A stretch of DNA of 64,000 nucleotides from CALKXV01 sp965228905 (GTDB taxonomy: Bacteria; Pseudomonadota; Alphaproteobacteria; Rhodobacterales; Rhodobacteraceae). Below are positions 8,126 to 16,801 of the stretch, one piece after another. Where the stretch lies: positions 1,798,001-1,862,000 of the forward strand of contig CBDDII010000003.1 in NCBI GenBank assembly GCA_965228905.1, in the 5' to 3' direction. The notes beneath the pieces were generated by a model. The model did no database searches and was not told where the DNA came from. It was given only the letters and a program-made list of their open reading frames with translations. Every line of letters starts with the position of its first letter. Within the stretch, counting starts at the first letter, position 1. A program made the translations under genes and the position numbers.

Positions 8126-9052
8126 TCAACCCTGACCGCGAGCCCAAGTTTCTGCCCCATGGACATCGACAAATACCCGAAAGACCGAGGACGTGGCCGT
8201 TATGAACATCCGGTGCCCGTCGCGCCCGCCGAAACACAGGTTTGAAACCACCTCGGGCACGAGTATCTTGCCAAGAAGTTGTCCGTCCGGCGCAAAGCAA
8301 TGCACCCCGTCGGCCGCCGAGGACCAGAGGTTCCCTTGCACGTCGCAGCGGATGCCGTCGGGCAGGCCGGTGTCGATCTCGGCAAAAACACCATCGTCCC
8401 GCAAAGTCCCGCCTTCGACCGCGAAACGCCGGATCACCGAGGGCACGGAATCGTCATGGCTCGACCCGCTTTCGGCGATGAATAGCACCGACTCGTCCGG
8501 CGAAAAACAAAGCCCGTTCGGTTGCACGAAATCAGAGACCACCACGGTCAACTCGCCTTCGGGCGACAACCGATAGACGTTCCGCGCCTCCTGCTCAGGC
8601 GGGCTGCGATAGCCTTCGAAGTTGGAGATGATCCCGTAAGTCGGATCGGTGAACCACACCGCCCCGTCTGAGTCGACCACGACATCGTTCGGCGAATTGA
8701 GCCTCTTGCCCTCGAAACGATCCGCTAGAACCGTTATTGACCCATCAACCTCGGTCCGCACCACGTCACGCATCCCGTGCCGACAGCCGACCAAACGACC
8801 TTGCCGATCCCGCGTGTTGCCATTGTTGAACCCCGACCCGGACCGGAAGACCGACAGCCCTTCGGTCTCGGACCAGCGCATGATCCGCTGGCTGGGAATG
8901 TCAGAGAACAGCAGGCAGTCGTGATCGCCGAACCAGACCGGCCCCTCGGTCCAGGTAAAACCCTGTGCGATTGCTTCCAGCTTGGACATGGGATGAACCA
9001 GTTCGGCAAAACGCGCGTCATGGATTTCCAGATGCGGTGGCGTCGTAATCAT
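8126..9052 (-). CDS. SMP-30/gluconolactonase/LRE-family sugar lactonase
   Basis: 308-residue beta-propeller protein of the SMP-30/regucalcin family, which hydrolyse sugar lactones using a bound divalent metal. Visible family features are the metal-ligand Glu in TEGPVWF, the Asn in LNSPNDVVVD, the Asp in WFTDPTYG, QPNGLCFSPDE, and the Asp in LPDGIRCD. The start ATG at 9052 overlaps the stop of the upstream permease (ATGA), so the protein is made from the transporter operon. It probably opens the lactone of the sugar, or of its oxidised form, imported by the neighbouring transporter. Longer open frames upstream are only read-through in the wrong frame of the permease. Confidence 0.9.
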   Translation of the reverse strand: MITTPPHLEIHDARFAELVHPMSKLEAIAQGFTWTEGPVWFGDHDCLLFSDIPSQRIMRWSETEGLSVFRSGSGFNNGNTRDRQGRLVGCRHGMRDVVRTEVDGSITVLADRFEGKRLNSPNDVVVDSDGAVWFTDPTYGIISNFEGYRSPPEQEARNVYRLSPEGELTVVVSDFVQPNGLCFSPDESVLFIAESGSSHDDSVPSVIRRFAVEGGTLRDDGVFAEIDTGLPDGIRCDVQGNLWSSAADGVHCFAPDGQLLGKILVPEVVSNLCFGGRDGHRMFITATSSVFRVFVDVHGAETWARGQG

Positions 9053-9984
9053 TCCCGGACCCTTCTCGTACTGGCGGCGATGACGATGGCGATGATGATG
9101 GTTCCCGTCAGAACGTTGCGCACGCCCGCGCCCGCGCCATAGCTGTTCAGCATGGAGACCACGAGGAACATGAATAGCGCGGCGCCCCAAACGCCCGGCA
9201 CGTTCGAATTTCCGCCCGCGATGGAACTGCCGCCGATCACGACGACGGCAATGGACATGAGCAGGTACTCGGTCCCCATGTTGAGCGCCGCGCCGCCGGA
9301 GAAACTCGCTAGAAGGTAGCCCGCAATCGAGGCGAAAACGGCGACGGAGACGTAGGTCACCGCCCGCACCATCTCCACCGGCACACCGGCCAGCCGTGCC
9401 ACCCGCAGATTCTGTCCCGTCGCCAGAAGCCACCGCCCGCAGACCGAGCGTTCCAGCACGACCCAGACCACGATCGCCAGCACCAGCCCGACCCAGGCGA
9501 CGTTGGGGATGCCAAAGAACCGGCCCGTGGAGAACTCTGCCAGCCCTTCCGGCGGCTTGATCCTGAGCCCCCGGTTCGACCAGATTGCCAGCGACTGATA
9601 GATCAGGGAGGCCGCGAGCGTCGCGATGATTGGCGGCAGGCGCAAAAGGAAGATCAGCGCGTAATTCGCCAGACCCGCACCCAAACCCACGGCAAGCGCG
9701 ATGCCCAGACCAAGGAAGGCCGTGCCCGGATCGCTGCCCATCGCCTTCAGCGCCAGCGTCGCGGCCAGCGTCATCGTCGCCGGGATCGATAGGTCGACAT
9801 TCCCCGGCCCCAGCGTGATGACCAGCATCTGCCCCAGCCCGACGATGGCGGTGAACGCCCCGAAGGACAGCGCCGCATAGGCCAGCTCCCCAGCGCCCCG
9901 ACCCGAGGTCAGCCCCAGCGTCAGCGCAAAGGCACAAGCGGCGGCGAGCCAGGCCCAGATCCAGGTTTTGCCCAGCACGCTCAT
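9049..9984 (-). CDS. CUT2-type sugar ABC transporter permease (second)
   Basis: 311-residue inner-membrane permease of the RbsC/XylH family with about nine hydrophobic segments. Family landmarks include LVITLGPGNVDLSIPATM near residue 55, the ANYALIFLLRLPPIIATL segment, and GGSSIAGG near the C terminus. The start at 9984 overlaps the stop of the previous permease by 4 bp, and its own stop overlaps the lactonase start. It pairs with the 9981-10910 permease to form a heterodimeric channel. The sugar transported cannot be deduced. Confidence 0.92.
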   Translation of the reverse strand: MSVLGKTWIWAWLAAACAFALTLGLTSGRGAGELAYAALSFGAFTAIVGLGQMLVITLGPGNVDLSIPATMTLAATLALKAMGSDPGTAFLGLGIALAVGLGAGLANYALIFLLRLPPIIATLAASLIYQSLAIWSNRGLRIKPPEGLAEFSTGRFFGIPNVAWVGLVLAIVVWVVLERSVCGRWLLATGQNLRVARLAGVPVEMVRAVTYVSVAVFASIAGYLLASFSGGAALNMGTEYLLMSIAVVVIGGSSIAGGNSNVPGVWGAALFMFLVVSMLNSYGAGAGVRNVLTGTIIIAIVIAASTRRVRE

Positions 9985-10910
9985 CCCTCCACCGCCTTCT
10001 GCCGGAAGACCAGCCGCGCGGTCAGCACAAGGATCAGGATCGCGCCCTGCGCCCCGATCTGCCAGTCCGGCGACAGCCGCATGAAGGACAGGAACGATGC
10101 CGCCAGCGTCAGCGTCAGCGCCCCGATCACCGCGCCGGTCGGGCTGACCTTGCCGCCCACGAACTCGCCGCCCCCGAGGATCACCCCGGCGATGGACAGA
10201 AGCGTATATCGCAGCGCAATGTTGGCGTCCGCCGAGGTCGCCAACCCCACCAGCGTCATCCCCGCCAGCACGCCGAACAGCCCCGCCAGCCCGTAGGCCA
10301 GCGCCTTCAGCCGGATCACCGACCAGCCCGCCCGCGCCACCGACCGCGCATTGCCGCCGACGCCGCGCAACACCGTTCCTATGCCGGAGCGGATGATGAG
10401 CAGATGGGTGATCGCGGCGATGATGATGGCGGCGACCACCGCCATCGGTGCGAAGGGCGGCTTCACAGTCATGATGGCCCGCAGCCAATCCGGGCTCGAC
10501 CCGCCGGGCGACGGCAGGATGAACAGCGCCAGCCCGCCCCAGACAAAGGACATGCCCAGCGTCACCACGATGGCCGGCAGATCCAGCGCGTGGATCATCG
10601 CGCCAAGTGCGGCATAAGCCGCGATCAGCGCCAGCAACATAGCGATGCCCAGAAGCGGTGCGTCGTTCAGATAGGTCGCCGTGATGCAGGCCACGAGGCT
10701 GACAAAGGCGCCCAGCGACAGGTCGATATCGTTGACCATGATGATCATCATCTGCGCGATGGTCGCCAGCGCGATGGGCACCGCGAGATTGAACAGCAGG
10801 TTCAGACCGAAATAGCTCATCGCGCGGGGCTGCATGTAAAAGGTCGCGGCCAGCAGAACGGCGAGCGAGACGACTGGCAGGATGATGCGGTGTCGAGCGA
10901 GGAAACTCAT
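9981..10910 (-). CDS. CUT2-type sugar ABC transporter permease (first)
   Basis: 309-residue RbsC-like permease. Family landmarks are MIIMVNDIDLSLGAFVSL (residues about 54-70), the LDLPAIVVTLGMSFVWGG segment and GGGEFVGGKVSPTGA near the C terminus. About nine to ten membrane segments are apparent. It overlaps the ATPase gene upstream and the second permease downstream by 4 bp each, indicating strict translational coupling. Two different permeases and one double-domain ATPase are the standard CUT2 layout. Confidence 0.92.
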   Translation of the reverse strand: MSFLARHRIILPVVSLAVLLAATFYMQPRAMSYFGLNLLFNLAVPIALATIAQMMIIMVNDIDLSLGAFVSLVACITATYLNDAPLLGIAMLLALIAAYAALGAMIHALDLPAIVVTLGMSFVWGGLALFILPSPGGSSPDWLRAIMTVKPPFAPMAVVAAIIIAAITHLLIIRSGIGTVLRGVGGNARSVARAGWSVIRLKALAYGLAGLFGVLAGMTLVGLATSADANIALRYTLLSIAGVILGGGEFVGGKVSPTGAVIGALTLTLAASFLSFMRLSPDWQIGAQGAILILVLTARLVFRQKAVEG

Positions 10911-12331
10911 GACGCCTCCTGCATCTCGAAGGAAGCTTCGAGGATCTTCTCCTCGGTGATGTCAGTGCCCGTAAGTTCCGCGCTGATCTCGTGATTACGG
11001 AAGACAAAGACCCGGTCGCACTGGCAGACCTCCTCGGTCTCGGTCGAGTACCACAGGAAGGTCCGGCCCTTCGCCGCCTCCGCCCGGATCATCGCATAGA
11101 CATCCTGCTTGGTGCCGACATCGACCCCGCGCATCGGGTCGTCCATGATGACCACCGGCGCGGGCGAGGCCAGCGCACGGGCAAACAGCACCTTCTGCTG
11201 GTTGCCGCCCGAGAGCGACAGGACCGGGTTTCGCACGTTCTCGGTGCGAATACCGATCCGCTTCTTCCACTCTGCCGCGACCTCGGCCTCGCGTCCGCGA
11301 TCCACCAATCCCCATTTCGCGCCCTGCTGAAGCACCGAAACCGAGACATTGCGCAGGATCGACCAGAGCGGCAGCACCCCGTCCCGTGTCCTGTCGCCCG
11401 CCACGAAGACCACCTCCGGCGATTTGCGCGACTGCCAGGACGACGTCCGGGACAGGTAGAACCGCGCCAGTGCCGCCGCCTGTCCGTGTCCGGCCAGACC
11501 GGAGAGGCCGACGATCTCGCCCTTCCGCGCGGTCAGACCCTGATCGGTGCGGATGACTTCCTCCCCGAAGGTGCGATCCGCCGTCGCCGCCTCCGCTGCC
11601 TCTGTCGCCACATGGCCCATGGCATCGACCAGACCCTGCCGGGTAAACTCACCTGTGGGCCGCTCGGCCACCGTCTTGCCGTCCTTCAGAACGACGATGC
11701 GGCTGGCGACTTCGAACACTTCGCCCAGCATGTGGGAAATGAAGATCACCGCACCGCCCCCGGCGCAGAACGCCTTCACATGGCTCAACAACTGCTCCGC
11801 AATCCCCGCATCCAGCGAGGAGGTCGGCTCGTCGAGAATGACCATCCGCGCCTCGGTGCCGCGCGGCGCGAAACCGATGGCGATCTCCACCATCTGCCGC
11901 TCGGCAATCGACAGAGTATCCACCACGTCATCGGCGCCGATCCCGTGACCGGGGAAAATCATGTCCAGGCTCTGAACGATCTCCGCCCGTGCCTGCCTGC
12001 GCCAGTTCGGACCTTTCAGATTGGCGTGTGAAATCCGCAGGTTCTCCGCCACCGTCAGGTTCGGGCAAAGCGACAGTTCCTGAAAGACCGAGCGCACGCC
12101 CGCTTCCAACGCCGAGCCGCCCCGCGAAAACGCGACCGTGCCCGAGGACGGCGCAAAGGTGCCGTTGATCAGGTTCACCAGCGTCGATTTGCCGGCCCCG
12201 TTATGGCCGACCAGCCCGATGCAATCGCCGGGGGCCACCGACAGGCTCACCCCGTCGAGAGCGCGAACCGGGCCGAAATGCTTCGCGGCCTCGGTCAGCG
12301 TCACGAGCGGGGCAGTCTCATGCGTCTTCAT
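10907..12331 (-). CDS. CUT2-type sugar ABC transporter ATP-binding protein
   Basis: 474-residue protein with two fused nucleotide-binding domains, as in RbsA/XylG/MglA. Domain 1 has a perfect Walker A (GHNGAGKST, residues 42-50), a signature-like LSIAERQ and a Walker B followed by LDEPTSSLD. Domain 2 has a degenerate Walker A (GLAGHGQAA, no lysine) but a good signature LSGGNQQK and Walker B MDDPMRG. This asymmetry is normal for the family, where only one site hydrolyses ATP well. It is somewhat shorter than the usual ~500 residues. A hairpin lies between it and the binding-protein gene upstream. Confidence 0.93.
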   Translation of the reverse strand: MKTHETAPLVTLTEAAKHFGPVRALDGVSLSVAPGDCIGLVGHNGAGKSTLVNLINGTFAPSSGTVAFSRGGSALEAGVRSVFQELSLCPNLTVAENLRISHANLKGPNWRRQARAEIVQSLDMIFPGHGIGADDVVDTLSIAERQMVEIAIGFAPRGTEARMVILDEPTSSLDAGIAEQLLSHVKAFCAGGGAVIFISHMLGEVFEVASRIVVLKDGKTVAERPTGEFTRQGLVDAMGHVATEAAEAATADRTFGEEVIRTDQGLTARKGEIVGLSGLAGHGQAAALARFYLSRTSSWQSRKSPEVVFVAGDRTRDGVLPLWSILRNVSVSVLQQGAKWGLVDRGREAEVAAEWKKRIGIRTENVRNPVLSLSGGNQQKVLFARALASPAPVVIMDDPMRGVDVGTKQDVYAMIRAEAAKGRTFLWYSTETEEVCQCDRVFVFRNHEISAELTGTDITEEKILEASFEMQEAS

Positions 12332-12360
12332 GAGCGCTCCATTCGGAGAGATTGAAAAGT

Positions 12361-12382
12361 GGGCCGCCCCGAAGGACGGCCC
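12361..12382 (-). terminator. Intercistronic hairpin between binding protein and ATPase genes
   Basis: GGGCCGTCC and GGGCGGCCC, read on the minus strand, form a strong stem around TTCG, followed by a short ACTTTT. The position is typical of stem-loops that partly terminate or protect the mRNA so the periplasmic binding protein is made in excess over the membrane components. Confidence 0.6.
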
Positions 12383-12391
12383 GGTCCTGCA

Positions 12392-13414
12392 TCACATCGC
12401 GTCGGCAATGACCTGCTTTGCGTCTTCCAGCGTATAGGTCACATTCGCGACCGAGCCTTCCGGCGTGTTGGCAAGTGCCTCGTCCAGCGTGTCCTGGGTG
12501 ATCTTCAGGAACGGCACCGTCAGGTCTTTCGGCACCTCCTGTCCGTCAAGGATCTGCTGCGCGACGAAGAGCGCGAGCGAGGCGACGCCCGGTGCGATCG
12601 ACAGCGACAGGGTCTCATAGCCGTTGGCGTCGCGCTGCTCCGCCCACCACTTCATCTCGTCCTGACGGTTGCCCAGCACGATCAGCGGCGTGTCACGGCC
12701 AGCAGCCTTGAAGGCCTGCGCCGCGCCATAGCCGTCACCGCCCTGTGTGACGACGCCGACGATTTCCGGCAGCGACGGCAGGATACCGGCGACGTTCTTT
12801 TGAGCCACGTCCTGCGCCCAGTCGCCGTGGACCGAACCGACGATCTCGAACTGGCTGTGCTCGGCCACGCCCTCATGAATGCCCTTCGAGATCTCGTCAT
12901 CGACGAAGACCCCCGCCAGACCCCGGATTTCTAACAGCTTGCCACCGTTCGGCAGGCGCGTGGCGAGGTAATCCACTTCTTCCTTGCCCATTGCCGCGAA
13001 GTCGACAGCGATCCGCCAGGCGCAGGGTTCGGTCACGATGCCGTCGAAGCTGACGACGATCACGCCCGCATCGCAGGCTTCCTTCACCGCACCGTTCAGC
13101 GCGGTCGGCGAGGCGGCGTTCAGCACGATCGCGTCATAGCCTTGCAGGATCATGTTCTGGATCTGCGCGGCCTGTTCCGTCGCCTGATTTTCCGACGTGG
13201 TATAGGCATCCGCCGCCGCGATCACGCCATCGGCCACGGCCTGGCTTCCGACTTCTTCCCAGGTCGACAGCATCGCCTGGCGCCAGGAGTTGCCGGCATA
13301 GTTGTTGGACAGTGCGATTCGCTTGTCCGACGTATCCGCGTGAGTTGCGACGGGCGCCAGTCCAGCGACCAAGGCAAGACTTGCCGCGCCAAGCAGCATC
13401 TTCGAAATCTTCAT
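12392..13414 (-). CDS. Sugar ABC transporter periplasmic substrate-binding protein
   Basis: 340-residue periplasmic binding protein of the RbsB/peripla_BP_4 type with an N-terminal signal peptide (LLGAASLALVAGLAPVATHA, cleavage after THA). The mature protein begins with the family-typical KRIALSNNYAGNSWRQ. Two ATGs are possible (13417 and 13414). The GGAGG site lies 2 and 5 bases upstream respectively, so 13414 is preferred. It is the first gene of the operon binding protein - ATPase - permease - permease - lactonase. Its promoter must lie in the 215-bp region shared with the divergent histidine kinase gene. The ligand is unknown. Confidence 0.92.
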   Translation of the reverse strand: MKISKMLLGAASLALVAGLAPVATHADTSDKRIALSNNYAGNSWRQAMLSTWEEVGSQAVADGVIAAADAYTTSENQATEQAAQIQNMILQGYDAIVLNAASPTALNGAVKEACDAGVIVVSFDGIVTEPCAWRIAVDFAAMGKEEVDYLATRLPNGGKLLEIRGLAGVFVDDEISKGIHEGVAEHSQFEIVGSVHGDWAQDVAQKNVAGILPSLPEIVGVVTQGGDGYGAAQAFKAAGRDTPLIVLGNRQDEMKWWAEQRDANGYETLSLSIAPGVASLALFVAQQILDGQEVPKDLTVPFLKITQDTLDEALANTPEGSVANVTYTLEDAKQVIADAM

Positions 13415-13530
13415 CATTTCCTCCCTATCGCGCAGTGATCCCGCGCGTTGTACCGGCCCTAAACGGGCGCAGATGCGCTGGATGATGCGTCCGGCTATTG
13501 CCGCTGTAAAGGCACCCGACCGCAGAGCTG

Positions 13531-13610
13531 TTGCGGGAACCCGCAATGGTTTTGCGGCCCAAGGTGTTCACTTTCCCCGCGTTGCCTGCAAAACTTGCGG
13601 GTACGCGCAA
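13531..13610. promoter_or_regulatory. Pair of palindromic operator-like sites between transporter and two-component genes
   Basis: TTGCGGGAACCCGCAA at 13531-13546 is a perfect 7-2-7 palindrome. TTGCGGGTACGCGCAA at 13595-13610 is the same motif with one mismatch. The two start 64 bp apart, about six helical turns, in the 215-bp gap between the divergent binding-protein and histidine-kinase genes. They are good candidates for binding by the adjacent response regulator or another regulator of the sugar operon. Confidence 0.6.
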
Positions 13611-13629
13611 TGCGCGATGGGAGGAGACC

Positions 13630-14808
13630 ATGGCAAACGCCCTCGCGGCCCCGGCAACGGGGGACGCTTTCATGCGCATCTCGGCGCATCTTGCCGAGCG
13701 CACCGACATCGCTTCGGCGCTTCAGGCGGTGGCGGACGAGATTGCCGAGGTCATCCCCTTCACCCATGCCGATCTTTGCCTGATCGACCGTCCCGGCTGG
13801 CTGTCGAGCTATGAGGTCGGCATCCGCACCCGCTGGTCCCGTGCGCGCACCAGGCTCGAATTCTCTCCGATCCGCGATCTGCTGAACGGGAATTGCGAGT
13901 TCATGCTCTGCACCGACGCCATGACCGATCCGCGCCAGACCTATGAAGGCGCGTGCTCCGAACCGATCTTCAACCACAACCTGCGGTCCCGGGTGCATGT
14001 CCCGATGAAGGTCATGGGCCAGTCCATCGGCACGCTGAACATCTCCCATTCTACGCCCGGCCTCTACAATCTTGCGACCGTGCAAACAGCCCAGCACGCT
14101 GCCGACGCGCTGTCGCCCTACTTCCATGCGCTCCACACCGCCGAACGCGCAAAGCAGGCCGCGCAGGTGGGTCAGCAAGCACAGGCCCGCGAGGAAGGGC
14201 TGCGGCGCGGGGCACTCGACCTGACCCAGACACTGGAACAGGAGCGACAGCGCATCGGGATGGATCTGCACGACCAGACGCTCGCCGACCTCACCCGCCT
14301 CCTGCGCGAGGTGGAAACCGAAAGCGCGCCCGACCGTGCCTCGCTCGACCGCCAGATCACCCGGATTATCGATGACCTCAGGCGCATCATCGACACCGCT
14401 GTTCCGACCATGCTCGACCTCTTCGGCTTCGAACACGCCGTCCGCGTTCACCTGGAACGCGCGGTCGGCACCAGCCCTGTCGCAATCGACGTGATCGACG
14501 AGACCTCCGGCGCGACCGATCGCCTCGACCCTACGGTCCGCACCGCGCTGTTCCGCATTGCGCAGGAGGCGATCAACAACGCCGCCCGTCACGCGCGCGC
14601 CCGGCGGATCGCAGTGCGGATCGAGCCGATGGCAGAGAGCGGTCTGAGCATGACCATCCGTGATGACGGCTGCGGCCTGCCTGCCAATACCGAACGCTCT
14701 TCGGGCCTTGCTCATATGCGGACACGGGCGCGCCTGATCTCGGCTGAGCTGGATATTTCGAACGACAATGGTTGCACCATCCGCGTCATGCTTGGAGACC
14801 AGTCATGA
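13630..14808 (+). CDS. GAF-domain sensor histidine kinase (HisKA_3 type)
   Basis: 392-residue cytosolic sensor kinase of the NarX/DegS-like class. A GAF sensor domain (about residues 15-165) is followed by a dimerisation/phosphoacceptor region with the H-box RQRIGMDLHDQ (His214), an N-box QEAINNAARHA (about 312-321) and a G-box RDDGCGLP (344-351). No membrane segments are seen, so the signal is probably an intracellular ligand. ATG 13630 is chosen because GGAGGAG precedes it closely; a longer frame from 13531 would run over the operator-like palindromes. The stop overlaps the response regulator start (ATGA). It is divergent from the sugar transporter operon, which it likely controls. Confidence 0.9.
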   Translation: MANALAAPATGDAFMRISAHLAERTDIASALQAVADEIAEVIPFTHADLCLIDRPGWLSSYEVGIRTRWSRARTRLEFSPIRDLLNGNCEFMLCTDAMTDPRQTYEGACSEPIFNHNLRSRVHVPMKVMGQSIGTLNISHSTPGLYNLATVQTAQHAADALSPYFHALHTAERAKQAAQVGQQAQAREEGLRRGALDLTQTLEQERQRIGMDLHDQTLADLTRLLREVETESAPDRASLDRQITRIIDDLRRIIDTAVPTMLDLFGFEHAVRVHLERAVGTSPVAIDVIDETSGATDRLDPTVRTALFRIAQEAINNAARHARARRIAVRIEPMAESGLSMTIRDDGCGLPANTERSSGLAHMRTRARLISAELDISNDNGCTIRVMLGDQS

Positions 14809-15533
14809 GGGCGCTAATTGTCGAAGACGACCAGTTCCACCGCTCCTATATCCAGGACGCACTGGCCGAGGCCCTGCCGGAAGTCTCGGAAATCTTTCAG
14901 GCCTCCGACGGAGCCGCAGGTGAAGACGAAGCCCGTCAGGGCGGGATCGAGGCCATCGTCATGGACCTGCAAATGGGTCATCGCAACGGGATCGAAGCCG
15001 CCCGGACAATCTGGGCCGAACGCCCGCAAAGCCGTATCCTGTTCTGGTCGAACTATGCTGACGAGGCTTATCTGCGCGGCATCGCCCAGATCGTGCCCGA
15101 GGAGAGTGCTTATGGCTACGTCCTGAAAACGGCCTCGCGCGATCGTCTGAAACTGGCGCTTCGAGCGGTGCTGATAGAAGGCCAGATCGTTGTTGACCGC
15201 GAATTTCACCGTCTGCAACGGCTGGGTGCTTCACCCCGTTCGGGTCTTGACGACAGCGAGTTCGCGGTGCTGATCGATCTGGCGCTGGGCCTCCAGGACA
15301 AGTCGATCGCCGAGCGGCGCGGCATGTCCCTGAGAACCGTCCAAAACCGGCTTCTGTCGCTTTACGAAAAACTTGGTGTTCTGGATGAAAGCGACGAGAG
15401 CGTGACACTGAACAAGCGTGTGCGCGCTCTCAACCGTGCGCTCGCGACGCGCACCCTCAATGTCGAAACTCTCGAGGCAGCACAGCGGGATCTGAAAAAG
15501 TGGTTGGCGAAACGAAACCAAACCGGATCTTAG
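14805..15533 (+). CDS. NarL/FixJ-like response regulator
   Basis: 242-residue response regulator. The receiver domain has the acidic pair in IVEDDQ and the phosphoacceptor Asp54 in IVMDLQMG. The C-terminal LuxR-type helix-turn-helix lies around residues 155-200 (IAERRGMSLRTVQNRL). It is followed by an unusual C-terminal tail of about 40 residues. Translationally coupled to the kinase gene. The natural target is the palindrome-bearing region between this pair and the transporter operon; that link is inference from position. Confidence 0.9.
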   Translation: MRALIVEDDQFHRSYIQDALAEALPEVSEIFQASDGAAGEDEARQGGIEAIVMDLQMGHRNGIEAARTIWAERPQSRILFWSNYADEAYLRGIAQIVPEESAYGYVLKTASRDRLKLALRAVLIEGQIVVDREFHRLQRLGASPRSGLDDSEFAVLIDLALGLQDKSIAERRGMSLRTVQNRLLSLYEKLGVLDESDESVTLNKRVRALNRALATRTLNVETLEAAQRDLKKWLAKRNQTGS

Positions 15534-15635
15534 AGTGAGCGCGACCGCAATCATAGCGCGATTGGTAGTGCGGAGTGTTGCTCCGCTATGAGTCGCAAGG
15601 CGCTGTCGGAATGGCTTGATTGAAAATATGGAAGT

Positions 15636-15822
15636 TGTCCGAACGTCGATGCGCGCAAAATCACGCGAGAAGAAACCGGGGACGCCCGTGAGGTTGCCCG
15701 CGACATCGCCAAAACCCGCCAATACGAACTCTCAATGAAACTCCGCAAGCAAGTCGAGATACTGATCGCCCACCTCAAACGCGGTCTCCGCCTGGGGGGG
15801 GGCTGCGACTACGAGGTCCGTG
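15636..15822 (+). pseudogene. IS1182-type transposase, C-terminal remnant
   Basis: About 62 codons in one frame read CPNVDARKIT, REVARDIAKT, KQVEILIAHLKR and finally LRLRGPC. This matches the conserved C-terminal end of IS1182-family transposases, where a line such as KVEMLFAHLKRILRL is followed by RLRGP. There is no N-terminal part nearby. A run of nine G replaces a few bases before LRLRGP. The remnant is cut off at its 3' end by the right IS3 copy. Confidence 0.7.
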
Positions 15823-15879
15823 TGTCCTAGCCGCCTAAACCTGTGCCAATACATTGGCCTTGAGAAAAGGGGATTGGGG

Positions 15880-16209
15880 ATGGCGAGGAAGCGACATTCA
15901 GACGAAGACATCTTGAAGCTGTTGCGTGAGATCGAGTTGAAGCTGACGGCGGGCGATGACGTGGCCACTGCACGCCGCAGTGTCGGGAGTGTAGCGGAAT
16001 AGGAATTGGTCCAGTGGACCAATTTCCCGCGAAACGATGCGACCTACTACAACTGGCGAAAGCGGTTCGGCGGGATGGGCCGGTCGCAGTTGTCAGAACT
16101 GAAGAGTCTGGCGAAAGAGAACGCGCGGCTGAAAAAGATCGTCGCCGAGCTTGAACTGGACAAGCACATCCTCCAGGAAAGCCTGAACTATCTAAAGCCG
16201 AGGGCCTGA
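15880..16209 (+). pseudogene. IS3-family orfA, right copy, interrupted by a palindromic insertion
   Basis: Same structure as the left copy: an N-terminal helix-turn-helix half, a stop at 16000-16002 inside an inserted palindrome with core GGTCCAGTGGACC (16008-16020), then the second half from DATYYNW to LKPRA with the leucine-zipper-like ENARLKKIVAELELDK. It differs from the left copy by R for C and S for G before the insertion, and E for G in SELKS. Confidence 0.82.
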
Positions 16210-16801
16210 CCACAGAGGAGCTCCGTCAGGCCGTCATTCACACGCGCCAGAAGCTCGCGACGTCTGAACGCCGGACGTGCCGGGTGATCGGCCTCGCGCG
16301 GAGCTCCCTGCAATATCGACCAGCGCCGAGGGACGATGATGCGTTGCGGTTGGCACTGATCCGGCTGGCGAAGCAGTACGGTCGGTACGGCTATCGCAAG
16401 ATCACTGAACTGCTTCATGTTGAAGGCTGGAAGGTGAACCACAAGAAGGTCGAGCGGCTCTGGCGCGAAGAAGGGCTACAGCTCCCGCAGCGCCACAAGA
16501 AGCGCAAACGGCTCTACCACAAAGACAGCTCGATCATCCGAATGAGGCCCACACACCAGAACCACGTCTGGGCCATCCATTGCCCGGCAGGCGATTGCGA
16601 AGCAATCTGCCGAGAGAGGACTTCGTCCACGACAAGTTCAGCAATGGGCGCAGCTACAAGATGCTGACGGTGCTCGATGAGTTCACGTGTCAGGCCTTGG
16701 CTGTTGTGGTCCGCACCAGGATGGGTGCCGACGATGTCCTCGAAGCACTCTATCCGCTCCTGCTGCGCCATGGTTCCCCAGAGTATATCCGATCTGATAA
16801 C

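Noticed and set aside
8126..9937. 603-codon minus-strand frame that looks like a permease-lactonase fusion
   Set aside because: The upstream half is an out-of-frame reading of the permease gene. The true permease ends at 9049 and overlaps the lactonase ATG by 4 bp.
9049..11007. 652-codon minus-strand frame spanning both permeases
   Set aside because: Only the last 311 codons encode a permease; the rest is an alternate frame over the first permease and ATPase. The ATGA overlaps define the real gene limits.
13531..13629. Longer histidine kinase reading frame starting at 13531
   Set aside because: It would translate through the operator-like palindromes and lacks a ribosome site, whereas ATG 13630 has GGAGGAG at proper spacing.
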